Of a stretch of 64,000 bases of DNA, positions 1-9,183 are shown piece by piece (position 1 is the stretch's first letter; every line of letters begins with the position of its first letter). Position numbers and translations under genes: made by a program. The notes beneath the pieces are model-generated. The model was not told the DNA's origin, searched no databases, and was given only the letters and a program-made list of their open reading frames with translations. The DNA comes from G963704535 sp963704535. Lineage in GTDB: Bacteria > Chloroflexota > Chloroflexia > Chloroflexales > Roseiflexaceae. The stretch spans positions 4,960,001 through 5,024,000 of the forward strand of contig OY969916.1 of the NCBI GenBank assembly GCA_963704535.1, given 5' to 3'.

Positions 1-358
1 CGATCATCAAGGCAGTCGTATGGTACAGATCCGGCAATCCCTGCGGCTGCGTGGTCGCAAGCTGGCTCACGATCGCGTCAAGACCCGGCACGAATGCGGC
101 GACCGCTTGCACCAGGTAGTCCAAGAAGGTGTGCGGATCGCGATCGGTCGAGTTGAGCGTGTACCAGGCGACCGGCACGTGCGCGTGGCTAGCCCACTGG
201 GCCAGCGCCATGGTCTTGCCCCACCCGGCCGGCGCCGTTAGCGCGACGATGCGATTGGCGGTGACGGCCTGATCGAGCCGTTCCACAAGCGAAGCACGCT
301 CAACCAGTGGCCGCGCGGCCGTGGGGATGACGAGTTTGTGTTGAAAGCGCAACGCCAT
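1..358 (-). CDS. LuxR-family transcriptional regulator with MalT-type ATPase domain (N-terminal part)
   Basis: The gene runs off the left edge, so only the first ~119 residues are visible. The ATG is at 358-356 on the minus strand. The protein opens with a short basic segment and reaches a P-loop at residues 42-49 (APAGWGKT). This is followed by a stretch reading VAWYTLN...DRDPHTFLDYL, typical of the STAND/NB-ARC ATPase module of MalT-like regulators. In that family an ATP-binding switch domain and TPR-like repeats precede a C-terminal LuxR DNA-binding helix-turn-helix. The C-terminal part lies outside the window, so the LuxR domain is inferred. Ligand and targets cannot be told from the sequence. 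Confidence 0.8.
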   Translation of the reverse strand, partial: MALRFQHKLVIPTAARPLVERASLVERLDQAVTANRIVALTAPAGWGKTMALAQWASHAHVPVAWYTLNSTDRDPHTFLDYLVQAVAAFVPGLDAIVSQLATTQPQGLPDLYHTTALMI

Positions 359-674
359 GGAGTGCTCCCGCGCCGCGCGAGTTCCGCTCTTGCGGGAAAT
401 GAGAGCGGAAGAAATTCGCGAGAAGATGCGCAGCGCTACATCGGTAAACCGACCTAGACCCGCCGACTGCCTGGCAACAAGCGTGGGCTTTGTGTTGTTG
501 GTAGTATAGCATACTCAACTCAGGCCCTGAAGGGCTGCGAGGGGCATTTCTACGCGCATCGTCGCAAAGATCCAGAGCTTGCGGCTGCGGCTGGTGTGTG
601 ACGCCACAGATGTCACAATCAGGATTTGTACTCCCCGTACTTTGCGATGATTTATTCATTTGAGCGTGACCAAA

Positions 675-735
675 ATCCGTGCAGGGGAGGGGCTTGGGGA
701 GGCCGGCCCTCCCCAAGCCCCTCCCATTCCGACAA
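675..735. repeat. Hairpin repeat with GGGGAGGGGC core
   Basis: A near-perfect inverted repeat (GGGAGGGGCTTGGGGAGG / CCTCCCCAAGCCCCTCCC around GCCGGCC) lies in the 480-base gap between the divergent regulator and the radical SAM gene. It belongs to the same broad family as the AGGGG/CCCCT hairpins found throughout the window. The rest of the 359-839 gap shows only AT-rich promoter-like sequence for the two divergent genes. Confidence 0.6.
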
Positions 736-839
736 ACTTTGGTCATACTCTATTCATTTTGAGCCACCCTGGTATTGCATCAGAGCGACGATAGGGGTAT
801 GCTATCCTGACACGATGTGACTCGACAAGGAGGTACCTG

Positions 840-2150
840 ATGGGCACGCGAGAGGTCACGGCCCTGGGGGCGCTACGGCGCTGGTGGGACGCGCAGGACC
901 CCGGCGAAGATCTCGGCATGGCCGAGAGCATCATGGTGCTGGCGGCGCTGGTACTGCACGGAACCCGGCTTGACGATTCGGCCTACGAGGGGGTGGGCGA
1001 GCGCTGGAAGGAGGAGGTGCAGATCTACTTCTTCAACCCGAACCTGGAGCTCAAGCGGCGCCCACGCCCCGCGCCGGCGGCGGTCATCCTGCCGCACGAC
1101 CTGTATGCCCCACTGATCATCCGCGACGACGCCCCCTTCTTGCTGCGCCGCGACGCCGGCATCCTGCGGCTGCTCCTCGACGACCACCCGATCACCACGG
1201 TCGAGTACGCCGAGCGGCCGGCCTACTATGCCAGGACCACCAGCACCGGCGCCGAGATGCGCTTCATCGGGGCCAATCTCCAGCGCCGCGCATTGGAGCT
1301 GTGTTACAACTCCTACTGCGTGCTCTTCGCCGACGATGGCGAGTGCAAGTTCTGCAACATCGGCGCGGAGCGGCCAGCGTGGACCCGCCGCTACAACTCC
1401 TACTTTATTGCCGCCCCCGAGGAGGCCGCCGAGGTCGCACTGGCGGCCTACGGCGAGGGGGCCTGCCGGACGCTCAACCTTACCAGCGGAATCTTGCCAC
1501 GCCGCGCCGAGATCCCCTACCTGATCGAGGTCGGGCGGGCGCTCCAGCAGGCCTTCGGGTCGCCGATCATCCCCGGCGGCTTCGCGACGCTGACCCCACC
1601 ACAGGATCTGGCGCAGATCGACGAGCTGTACGCCGCCGGCTATATGTACCTCTCGTTCAACCTTGAGGTTTGGAACGAACACGCCCGCGCAATCTACACA
1701 CCCGGCAAGGCCAGGATGTACACACGCGACCAGTGGCTGGCCGCGATGGAGCACGCCCGCGATGTCGCTGGCCCTTTTCGGGTCGGGTCGGCGTTTGTGG
1801 CCGGCATGGAGCCGATGGAGTCGCTACTGGAGGGGGTCGAGGCCCTGCTCCAGCGCGGGATCGCCGCCACCCCGATCCCCTGGATCGTGATGCCGGGATC
1901 GTCGATGGAGGGACACCGATCGCCGGCCGGTGGCTGGCACCTGGAGCTGTTCACCCGCGTGCTGGATCTGTACGAGCGCTATGGGCTGCCGCTGCCGGCC
2001 GAGGAGAGCGGCGGCAACTTCCAGACCGACCTGGCCCTGATGCGGCGCGACCTGGCCGCCAACCCGCCCGCCGACGAGAACGACCCGCGCTACCGCATCG
2101 CGGTGAAGGGGCGCTGGCCGGAGGTCAAGGAGCACGCGCTGGGAGGGTAA
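840..2150 (+). CDS. Radical SAM-like protein with atypical cysteine spacing
   Basis: A 436-residue protein with a strong Shine-Dalgarno (AAGGAGGTACCTG) directly before the ATG. Four cysteines cluster at residues 155, 160, 169 and 172 (C-x4-C-x8-C-x2-C), followed by alternating hydrophobic and charged segments like a TIM-barrel (NLTSGI, IPGGFATLTPP, YLSFNLEVW, FRVGSAFVAGMEP, TPIPWIVMPGS). This order resembles radical SAM proteins, where three cysteines bind the [4Fe-4S] cluster that cleaves S-adenosylmethionine, but the canonical CX3CX2C is absent. If it is radical SAM, C160, C169 and C172 are the likely cluster ligands. Function and substrate are unknown. It stands alone between a regulator and the ileS leader, and no maturation partner is adjacent. 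Confidence 0.6.
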   Translation: MGTREVTALGALRRWWDAQDPGEDLGMAESIMVLAALVLHGTRLDDSAYEGVGERWKEEVQIYFFNPNLELKRRPRPAPAAVILPHDLYAPLIIRDDAPFLLRRDAGILRLLLDDHPITTVEYAERPAYYARTTSTGAEMRFIGANLQRRALELCYNSYCVLFADDGECKFCNIGAERPAWTRRYNSYFIAAPEEAAEVALAAYGEGACRTLNLTSGILPRRAEIPYLIEVGRALQQAFGSPIIPGGFATLTPPQDLAQIDELYAAGYMYLSFNLEVWNEHARAIYTPGKARMYTRDQWLAAMEHARDVAGPFRVGSAFVAGMEPMESLLEGVEALLQRGIAATPIPWIVMPGSSMEGHRSPAGGWHLELFTRVLDLYERYGLPLPAEESGGNFQTDLALMRRDLAANPPADENDPRYRIAVKGRWPEVKEHALGG

Positions 2151-2325
2151 GCCAAGGGCCGTACACTCAGCCTGACGACTGATGCCCATGCTACCCGAGC
2201 ATGCTATACTCGCGGCAATAAGCGATGACGGAGACCAGTAGGCAGGGCCGGCAGCGCCCCAGCGAGCGCGGACATGGTGTGAGCCGCGCGCCACGCTTCC
2301 CGCCGAAGATCGCTCCTGAGCTGAC

Positions 2326-2388
2326 GAATGAACAATTGAAAATGTAGAATTGAAAATTAAGAAAAGTGCATCCCTCTCAATTTTCAAT
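2326..2388. repeat. Heptad hairpin (TTGAAAA/AATTGAG type) inside T-box leader
   Basis: Left arm is made of degenerate 7-bp units related to AATTGAAAA; right arm is the inverted set (CTCAATTTTCAATTCTC). It sits between Stem I and the antiterminator of the T-box. Confidence 0.6.
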
Positions 2389-2392
2389 TCTC

Positions 2393-2494
2393 AGAAACTG
2401 TTTGAAAAGGGCATCGTCTCGCCTACGATCCGCAGTGGAAAGGGAATTCTTGAGGGGCGGCCCCCTCAAACTCCCCCTTTTCAAACAGTCTCTC
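2393..2494. repeat. AGGGG repeat, full-length copy 1
   Basis: Begins GAAACTGTTTGAAAAGGG and ends CCTTTTCAAACAGTCTC, so the ends are inverted repeats. A central TTGAGGGGCGG/CCCCCTCAA hairpin lies near the right end. Further full copies are at 13197, 19391, 32087, 32822 and 36812. Confidence 0.75.
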
Positions 2495-2683
2495 AATTCT
2501 CAATTCAGTAATCGCGTCCGGGCTTGTCCCCCGTTACCAGGGACGGGAGGTTGAACACGACCTCCGCCGAGCGGGCTGTGGCTGGGTGCGAGATCCCGGC
2601 CAGAGCAATCAGGGTGGTACCGCGGGGCTTGCGCCTCGTCCCTATCATAGGGGCGGGGTTTTTTGTTTTACCTGGGGTTGGAA

Positions 2684-2806
2684 CGAGGAATGGCGGAACG
2701 GCGGAATGGGCGGAACACGCATAGCGTGTCAGCGAGGGTGGGAGCGTTTCCGCTCCTCCACTGGCTTCCGTTCCATTCCTTCCATCGCTTCCGCCGTTCC
2801 GCGTTC
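2684..2806. repeat. Imperfect inverted repeat of GGAATGGCGGAAC-type units
   Basis: GAATGGCGGAACGGCGGAATG-like units are mirrored by CGTTCCATTCCTTCCATCGCTTCCGCCGTTCC about 60 bases later, giving a long imperfect hairpin between the T-box terminator and ileS. It also contains the start of a possible 24-codon ORF region (2836-2910, MDGDGIAD...) just downstream, which I do not count as a gene. Confidence 0.5.
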
Positions 2807-3678
2807 AAGGTTCTCTGAAAGGGGGTGATGGCGCCATGGACGGCGATGGCATTGCTGACATTAATCGCATGATCGGTGGTTGGCAGATGGGCCACGACGG
2901 CCCAACTTGAATGAGTCACAAGGAGCGTAACCCATGTTTCGCAATGTCCCCGCTCGACCGAATTATGTCGAGCTTGAGCGTGAGGCCCAGCAGCTCTGGG
3001 CCGCGACGCAGGCGTTCGAGCAACTGCGCGCACAGACGCGCGGCGGCCCGAAGTGGTCGTTTCTGGACGGGCCGATCACGGCCAACAACCCCATGGGCGT
3101 CCACCATGCGTGGGGTCGGGTCTATAAAGACCTTTGCAATCGGTTTCAGGCTATGCTTGGGCACGAGTTGCGGTGGCAGCAGGGGTTCGATTGCCAGGGT
3201 CTGTGGGTCGAGGTCGAGGTTGAGAAGGAGCTGGGCTTCACCGACAAGCGCCAGATCGAGGCGTACGGTGTCGCCAATTTCGTCAACAAATGTAAAGAGC
3301 GCGTTTCTCGCTATCGCCGCACGCATCAGCGAGCAAAGCCAACGCCTCGGCTACTGGATGGACTGGGACAACTCCTACTACACCCTCTCCGACGAGAACA
3401 ACTACAGCATCTGGGGCTTCCTGAAGCTGTGCCACGAACGCGGCTGGCTCTACCGGGGCCACGATGTCATGCCCTGGTGCCCACGGTGTGGCACCGCGCT
3501 CTCGGAGCACGAGATCGCCACCGAGGGCTACGTGGAGCAAATCCACCTGGCCCTGACGGTGGCCTTCCCGCTGCTCGACCGGCCAGGCGAGGCGCTACTG
3601 GCCTGGACGACGACCCCCTGGACCTGCCCGCCAACGTGGCCGCGGCCGTCCACCCCGAGCTGACGTATGTGCGCGTAG

Positions 3679-3745
3679 AACAAAGAACCAAGAACCAAGA
3701 ACCGAGAACCGATGGACTACGTAAGCGCGTATTGCATATGCCCTG
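3679..3745. repeat. Repeat insertion inside ileS (AAGAACC heptads plus GCGTATTGCATATGCC palindrome)
   Basis: Tandem AAGAACC-like heptads followed by a degraded copy of the GGCGTATTGCAATACGCC palindrome also seen at 27975-27998. It is translated as a hydrophilic insert just before the conserved YWLVKGAL segment. Confidence 0.55.
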
Positions 3746-4983
3746 TTATTGGCTCGTCAAGGGCGCGCTGCCACAGTTGCAATCGAAAGTCCAAGGCCTA
3801 ACGCTGGAAGTGCTGGAGGAGCGCCTCGGCGCAGAGCTGGTCGGCTGGCGCTACGCCGGCCCGTTCGACGAGCTGGAGGCGCAGGCCGGGGTCGCGCATC
3901 GCGTCGTGCCGTGGGACGAGGTCAGCGAGGACGAGGGCACCGGCGTGGTACACATCGCGCCGGGGGCCGGCAAAGAGGACTTCGCGCTCGGCCGCGAGCA
4001 CAGCCTGCCGGCGCTCGCGCCGCTCGACGACGACGGCGTCTACGTGGCCGGCTACGGCTGGCTGAGCGGGCGCAAGGCCGGCGCGGTGGCCGAGGATGTC
4101 GCCGCCGATCTCGATCGCAAGGGGCTGCTGTTCGACCGCGAGCTGTACACCCACCGCTACCCGGTCTGCTGGCGCTGCGGCACCGAGCTGGTCTTTCGGC
4201 TGACCGACGAGTGGCTGATCGGCATGGACGAGCTGCGCCACCAGATGATGGACGCGGCGCATGAGGCCACCTGGATACCGTCGTTCGGCCTGGAGCGCGA
4301 GCTGGATTGGCTGCGCAACATGGACGACTGGATGATCTCGAAGAAGCGCTACTGGGGCCTGGCGCTGCCGTTCTACCCATGTGCCGCCTGTGGACATGTC
4401 GACGGTCGTCGGCTCGCAGGAAGAGCTGCGCGAGCGCGCGGTCGCGGGCTGGGAAGCGTTCGAGGGCCACTCGCCGCACCGCCCGTGGGTCGACGCCGTC
4501 AAGATCGCCTGCACACAGTGTGGCGCTCCCGTCGCGCGCGTGCCGGACGTCGGCAACGTCTGGCTCGACGGCGGCATCGTCCCCTTTTCAACGCTCAACT
4601 ACCGCCACGATCGCGCGGATTGGCAGCAGTGGTTCCCGGCCGATCTGGTGCTCGAAAGCTTTCCCGGCCAGTTCCGCAACTGGTTCTACGCCCTGCTGGC
4701 CATGAGCACGGCGCTGGAGGGCCACGCACCATTCAAGACGCTGCTCGGCTATGCGACGGTGAAGGACGCAACACGGCGAGGAGATGCACAAGAGCAAGGG
4801 CAACGCGATCTGGTTCGAGGATGCGGCGGCGTGGCGTGGGGTCGAGCCGCTGCGCTGGTTGTTCGCGTCCGTACCGCTGGAGCGTAACCTGCACTTTGGG
4901 CGCGGCCTGGTCGACGAGGTTGCCCAGCGGCTTCAGCCGCTGTGGGAGGTGTATCGCTTCTTTGTCACGTATGCGAACCTTGA

Positions 4984-5056
4984 CGATTGGAGATCAGAGA
5001 TTGGAGATTGGAGATTGGAGTGTCAGCTATCTCGAATCTCCAATCTCCAATCTCCC
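4984..5056. repeat. Heptad hairpin (GGAGATT) inside ileS
   Basis: Three to four copies of ATTGGAG/GGAGATT are followed by inverted AATCTCC copies. The hairpin lies between the YRFFVTYANLDDW segment and the WLLARLN segment of the synthetase. Confidence 0.7.
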
Positions 5057-5401
5057 CTAGATCAGGTGGCTGCTGGCCCGTCTCAACCAACTCGTCGCGG
5101 TGGCGCGGGAGCGGCTCGACGCTTACGACGCGCGCGGCTTTACGGTCGAGGTCGAAGCGTTCCTCGACGACCTGACGAACTGGTATGTACGTCGCTCGCG
5201 GCGGCGCTTCTGGGGCACCGACCGCAGTGCCGATGCCAGTGATCAGCAGGCCGCCTTCGCGACGCTCTATGTCACCCTGGTGACACTCGCACGCCTGCTG
5301 GCCCCCGTGCTGCCGTTCCTGAGCGAGGCGCTGTACCAGAACCTGGTGCGTAGCGTCGATCCGTCGGCGCCGGAGAGCGTACACCTGACCGGCTACCCGG
5401 C

Positions 5402-5492
5402 TGAATTGAGAATTGAGAATGAAGAATTGAGAAAAGGTACTGAGAGTGACCTACTTCTCAATTCTCAATTTTCCATTCTCAATTCCACGAAC
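5402..5492. repeat. Heptad hairpin (AATTGAG) inside ileS
   Basis: AATTGAGAATTGAGAATG units are mirrored by CTCAATTCTCAATTTTCC about 50 bases downstream. The element is read in frame as about 30 extra residues in the C-terminal region of the synthetase. Confidence 0.7.
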
Positions 5493-6240
5493 GTGGCACG
5501 CCGGGTGGTCGGATTGGGGCGCGTGGCGCGGAAGAGCGCGGGACTGCGGGTGCGCCAGCCGCTTGGGCGCATGCTGGTCGCCGTGGGCAGTGCCGAGGAG
5601 CGCGCGGCGCTGCTGCGGCACCAGAAGGACGTGCTCGACGAACTGAATGTCAAGGCGCTGGAGGTGCTTGACAGTTCAGGCGAACTGCTGCGCTACCGGG
5701 TCAAGCCGAACCTGCGCCTGCTCGGCCCGCGGCTGGGCCGGCAGTTGCCCGCGCTCGGTGCGGCGCTCGATGCGCTGGACGTTGGGCAAGCCGGTGCGGT
5801 AGCACGGGCCGTCGAGAGCGGGCAGCCGGTTTCGCTCCAACTCGGCGCCGAGCCGGTCACGCTTGCGCCGGATGAGCTGCTGGTCGAGTTCGACCCCACT
5901 CGAAGGCTATGCAGTGGCACAGGGTGACGGCCTCCAAGTGGCGCTCGACACGACCCTTACGGATGCGTTACGGCGCGAAGGACGCGCGCGTGATCTCGCG
6001 CGTGTGGTGCAGGAGGTACGCAAGAAGGCGGGCCTAGCGTTGTCCGATCGCATCACCCTCTATCTGAGCGGAGATGACGGGCTTGGGCCGGTGCTGGCGG
6101 CGTGGGGCGCCTACCTCCGTAGCGAGACGCTGGCCGAGGATCTCGTGGTGGACGTGCCACCCGCAGAGGTCTACCAGGAGACGGTGGCGCTCGGTGGAAT
6201 GCAGGTGACGGTGGGAGTTATGCAGCGAGCAGCGTAGAGG

Positions 6241-6300
6241 CTGGTTGAACAAGGGGGTCTTGAGGAGGTCGGTAGCCCTCCTCAAGACCCCCTTTCCAAC
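6241..6300. terminator. AGGGG-family hairpin after ileS
   Basis: GGGGGTCTTGAGGAGG/CCTCCTCAAGACCCCC forms a stable hairpin directly behind the ileS stop codon. Position suggests a terminator, although no T-run follows. Confidence 0.5.
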
Positions 6301-6315
6301 ATTACATACACAAAC

Positions 6316-6344
6316 TTGACGTTCCCCTACGCCTCTTCTATAAT
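6316..6344 (+). promoter_or_regulatory. Sigma70-type promoter
   Basis: TTGACG at 6316-6321 and TATAAT at 6339-6344 with a 17-base spacer, about 100 bases before the next gene. Confidence 0.65.
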
Positions 6345-6446
6345 AGCGCCGTAGTGAGGTCCTGGTTAGGTTATGTCGACTACAGTGGCCATGTCCCCGT
6401 AGTTCGTCGCTCGACGAACGACTAGAAAGCACCCCACGCACCCCCC

Positions 6447-6947
6447 ATGGGCAAACCGGAGCGGAGACAACCGATCATCGCCGTTTGTGGTGCTGGCCGG
6501 TGCGATACGACGTTGGATGCGCTCGCCGAAGAGGTCGGGCGGCGTATCGCCGACGCTGGCGCGCTGCTGATCTGCGGCGGGCTAGGCGGGGTGATGGCGG
6601 CGGCATGCCGCGGGGCCTACGCGGCTGGCGGCACGACGATCGGAATCCTGCCAGGGAGCGATACGCTGGTCGCCAACCCCGACGTTCGCATCCCGATCGC
6701 CACGGACATGGGCGAAGCCCGCAATGTGGTGATTGTCCACAGCGCCGATGTGGTGATCGCCATCGGCGGCGAGTATGGCACGCTCTCGGAGATCGCACTG
6801 GCCCGCAAGGCCGGCCGCACTGTCATCGGGCTGCGAACGTGGTCGCTCGGCCAAGATGCCGCTGGCCAGGCACATATCATCGAGATGAACTCGCCGGAGG
6901 AGGCGGTCGCGGCGGCGCTCGCATGTTGCGGCCAGCAGCACTCATAA
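6447..6947 (+). CDS. TIGR00725 family (LOG/lysine decarboxylase-like) nucleotide-binding protein
   Basis: A 166-residue cytosolic protein with the SLOG/Rossmann-like order of the TIGR00725 family: IAVCGAGRC near the N-terminus, then GGLGGVMAAACRGA, then IAIGGEYGTLSEIALA. LOG enzymes with PGGxGTxxE motifs release cytokinin-type bases from nucleotides. This group has GGEYGTLSE at the equivalent place, and its substrate is unestablished. Length fits the family. A good -35/-10 pair lies about 100 bases upstream, so it is probably transcribed alone. The Shine-Dalgarno before the ATG is weak. Confidence 0.8.
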   Translation: MGKPERRQPIIAVCGAGRCDTTLDALAEEVGRRIADAGALLICGGLGGVMAAACRGAYAAGGTTIGILPGSDTLVANPDVRIPIATDMGEARNVVIVHSADVVIAIGGEYGTLSEIALARKAGRTVIGLRTWSLGQDAAGQAHIIEMNSPEEAVAAALACCGQQHS

Positions 6948-6956
6948 CTATTGCGA

Positions 6957-7003
6957 TAGAGATTAGAGATTATGCTCATCTCTAATCTCCGATCTCCAAC
7001 CCT
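6957..7003. repeat. Heptad hairpin (GAGATTA)
   Basis: AGAGATTAGAGATTA units are mirrored by TCTCTAATCTCCGATCTCC immediately after a short loop, in the gap behind the TIGR00725 gene. Confidence 0.65.
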
Positions 7004-7120
7004 CATTAACCGAACGGTAATCGGCCTATCAGTGGTGTATCAGTGTCGCATCAGCGTACTGAACTATAATCGATATCGGTACGGTCATCGTCAAAACTAC
7101 CCAGCTCACAGGAGATTTCC

Positions 7121-8923
7121 ATGCGGAACCGTGTCTTCGCCATTGCACTCACGCTGATGTTGCTCGCCGGGATCATCGCCCGGCCGACCGCAAGCAACGC
7201 CGCCGCGCGGAGCCCAGAAGAGGTGCCGGCTACCCTCCCGCCCTTCACCTCACAACTCTTCCCCGAGACGGGACACTATGCCATGAACTCGTTCCAGGTG
7301 TTCTGGCAGAACACGCCCAACGCGCTGTTTGTGCTCGGCCTGCCGATCTCGCAGCCGTTCATCGAGGAAAGCTTTACCAACCCAGGCGAGTTTTACCGCG
7401 TCCAGTACTTCGAGCGCGCCGTGCTCGAAGAGCATCCTGAGAACGCCGGCACCTCGTTCTACATCCTCGGCCGCCTGATGGGCAACCAGACCTTGAAGGG
7501 CCGCGACGGCGAAGCGCCGTTCCAGCCGACCGCCGACCCAGGCGACGGCACCTATGACAGCGCAACCAGTCACACGCTCCGCAATGAGCCGGCGCCGTTC
7601 CGCAGCTTCTGGCAGAACAACGGCGGCCTGGCAGTGTTCGGTCGGCCCAAGTCCGAGCAGTTCCAGGAGGTCAACCAGGCCGACGGCAAGACCTACTGGG
7701 TGCAGTACTTCGAGCGCCAGCGGATGGAGTGGCACCCCGACGAGGCCGACCCGCGCTACCGCATCCTGCTGGGGCTGCTGGGCAACGAGTACCGCGACGC
7801 CCACCACGCCAGCGATGGGGCCTTCATCCCGCCGGCCGGCCCGCCCACGCAGCCGACACCGCCGGCGCCGCCCGCCGGCTCCAGCGGCTTCATCTACGGC
7901 TTCAACGCCATCCTGTACAACCAGAACCTCCCCTGGCAGGATCGCCCGCGCGTGCTCCAGCTCGCGAAGAACGCCGGCATGCCCTGGATTCGCCAGCAGG
8001 TGCGCTGGATGGACCTGCACGACCGCTCCGGCACGATCTACTGGGGCGAGCTTGACGCCATTGTCGAGGATGCCCAGAAGGCCGGCGTCAAGCTGCTGAT
8101 CAGCGTCGTGAACGCGCCGAGCTGGGCCACGCCCAACGGTAAGAACGGCCTGCCCTCGCGCGAACACTTCAGCACTTTCAACTACTTTATGGGCGAGATG
8201 GCCAAGCGCTACAACGGCAGGATCCAGGCCTACGAGATCTGGAACGAGCAGAACCTGGCCCACGAGAATGGCGGCCGCGTCGCCGGTGCCGACCTGTACA
8301 TGGATATGCTCGTCGGCGCCTACGAGGTGATCAAGGCCAACGACCCGAACGCGATCGTGGTCTCGGGCGCGCCATCCTCGACCGAGACCAACCGCTCGGA
8401 TATCGCGTTGAGCGACATCACGTTCCTGCGCCAGATGTTCGCAGACCCACGCTTCCGCACCCACGCCGACGTCATCGGCGTCCACCCCGGCGGCCAGAGC
8501 AACCCGCCCGACACAATGTGGCCCGACAATCCTGGCCCTGGACCGGGCTGGGTCACTAGCCGCGAGTTCTACTTCCGGCGCGTCGAGGATGTGCGTGCGC
8601 TGCTGGTCGAGGCCGGGCTGGGCGACAAGAAGATCTGGATCACCGAGTTCGGCTGGGCGACCAAGAACAACACGCCGGGCTACGGCTTCGGCAATAATAT
8701 CTCCTACGAAGAGCAGGCCGAGTGGATCGTGCGCGCGTTTCAGAAGGGCCGCAATGAATACTCCCCGTGGGTCGGCGCCATGTTCCTCTGGCAACTGAAC
8801 TTCGCAGTGCCCTGGAAGTACAACGGCAATGAGCTTCACGAGCAGGCGTCGTTCGGCGTAATCAACGGCGATTGGAGCCCGCGCCCGGCGTACCTGGCGC
8901 TCCAGGCGATGTCAAAGCGCTAG
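7121..8923 (+). CDS. Secreted clan-A glycoside hydrolase-like protein with two N-terminal repeats
   Basis: A 600-residue protein with a signal peptide in the first ~28 residues, ending near SNAAA. Two homologous modules follow (about 45-130 and 150-225), each holding FWQN, a VQYFER motif and a final LG.LMGN or LGLLGNEY. A Pro/Thr-rich linker leads to a TIM-barrel-like catalytic region (about 255-600). The acid/base candidate is E376 in IWNEQN and the nucleophile candidate is E509 in WITEFGWAT, the arrangement of GH5/GH39-type clan-A enzymes. The substrate is probably a plant-type or exopolymer glycan, but this is not shown. The gene behind it is a paralogue sharing long identical motifs. Confidence 0.8.
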   Translation: MRNRVFAIALTLMLLAGIIARPTASNAAARSPEEVPATLPPFTSQLFPETGHYAMNSFQVFWQNTPNALFVLGLPISQPFIEESFTNPGEFYRVQYFERAVLEEHPENAGTSFYILGRLMGNQTLKGRDGEAPFQPTADPGDGTYDSATSHTLRNEPAPFRSFWQNNGGLAVFGRPKSEQFQEVNQADGKTYWVQYFERQRMEWHPDEADPRYRILLGLLGNEYRDAHHASDGAFIPPAGPPTQPTPPAPPAGSSGFIYGFNAILYNQNLPWQDRPRVLQLAKNAGMPWIRQQVRWMDLHDRSGTIYWGELDAIVEDAQKAGVKLLISVVNAPSWATPNGKNGLPSREHFSTFNYFMGEMAKRYNGRIQAYEIWNEQNLAHENGGRVAGADLYMDMLVGAYEVIKANDPNAIVVSGAPSSTETNRSDIALSDITFLRQMFADPRFRTHADVIGVHPGGQSNPPDTMWPDNPGPGPGWVTSREFYFRRVEDVRALLVEAGLGDKKIWITEFGWATKNNTPGYGFGNNISYEEQAEWIVRAFQKGRNEYSPWVGAMFLWQLNFAVPWKYNGNELHEQASFGVINGDWSPRPAYLALQAMSKR

Positions 8924-8963
8924 CACCACGCAGTTCGCATAACCAGCCGCTTGCCCGACCTGA

Positions 8964-9032
8964 AATGTAAAACGTGAAACGTGAAGCGTGAACGCCACCA
9001 GTTCACGTTTCACGTTTCACGTTTCCCGCCTA
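8964..9032. repeat. Heptad hairpin (GTGAAAC)
   Basis: AACGTGAAACGTGAAGCGTGAA units are mirrored by TTCACGTTTCACGTTTCACGTTT. The same heptad makes the hairpin at 21083-21140. Confidence 0.75.
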
Positions 9033-9183
9033 TGTGAAACATCCCCCGCAAAGTGTCATCAGTATGGCGTGAGTTTTCTCTCAGTTGGGCCTCAGTACAG
9101 CGCAATTCAACACGCTGCATGATCTCGTGTACAATAGGGTGTGATACGATCTGGACAACAATGACATCGACAAGGAGATCAGA

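Larger units (their letters stand above)
2205..2666 (+). promoter_or_regulatory. T-box riboswitch leader of ileS, interrupted by repeats
   Basis: A -10-like TATACT (2205-2210) precedes sequence with Stem I hallmarks: AGCGAGCGCGGACATGGTG...AGCC near 2260-2285, then GAAG-ATC-GCTCCTGAG at about 2306-2321. ATC is in the specifier position and reads Ile. The conserved T-box AGGGTGGTACCGCGG lies at 2611-2625, followed by a terminator hairpin and T-run (about 2632-2665). Such leaders bind uncharged tRNA and control the downstream synthetase gene, so Ile agrees with ileS. Between Stem I and the T-box sit a heptad hairpin and a ~100 bp repeat, leaving about 300 nt from specifier to T-box, much more than usual. 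Confidence 0.85.
2934..6237 (+). pseudogene. ileS: Isoleucyl-tRNA synthetase, interrupted by six single-base frameshifts
   Basis: Read across frames, this is a complete class Ia isoleucine-tRNA ligase, which charges tRNA-Ile in the cytoplasm. The start ATG follows AAGGAGCGTAACCC. The HIGH-type motif reads PMGVHHAWGR, the C-terminal signature MHKSKGN (4784-4804) replaces KMSKS, and editing, anticodon-binding and tail regions follow in order. The frame breaks at about 3315 (+1), 3624 (-1, ACCTG for ACCCTG), 4402 (+1), 4771 (+1, extra A), 5064 (+1) and 5898 (+1). Three repeat-derived stretches are read through inside the gene, near 3679-3745, 4984-5056 and 5402-5492. Each frameshift is one base, so read error and real decay are both possible. 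If decay is real, another IleRS must exist elsewhere. The T-box upstream specifies Ile. Confidence 0.9.

Noticed and set aside
300..746. Reverse-strand ORF of 148 codons
   Set aside because: It overlaps the start of the LuxR-type gene and reads through the hairpin at 675-735; composition is not protein-like.
873..1754. Long reverse-strand ORF opposite the radical SAM gene
   Set aside because: A GC-driven shadow of the real gene, without motifs.
2836..2910. 24-codon ORF with DGDGIAD motif before ileS
   Set aside because: Too short to support; lies between the T-box terminator and ileS, and the motif is probably chance.
2934..6237. Programmed frameshifting in ileS
   Set aside because: Six sites with different contexts and no slippery heptamer plus structure at each; error or decay is simpler.
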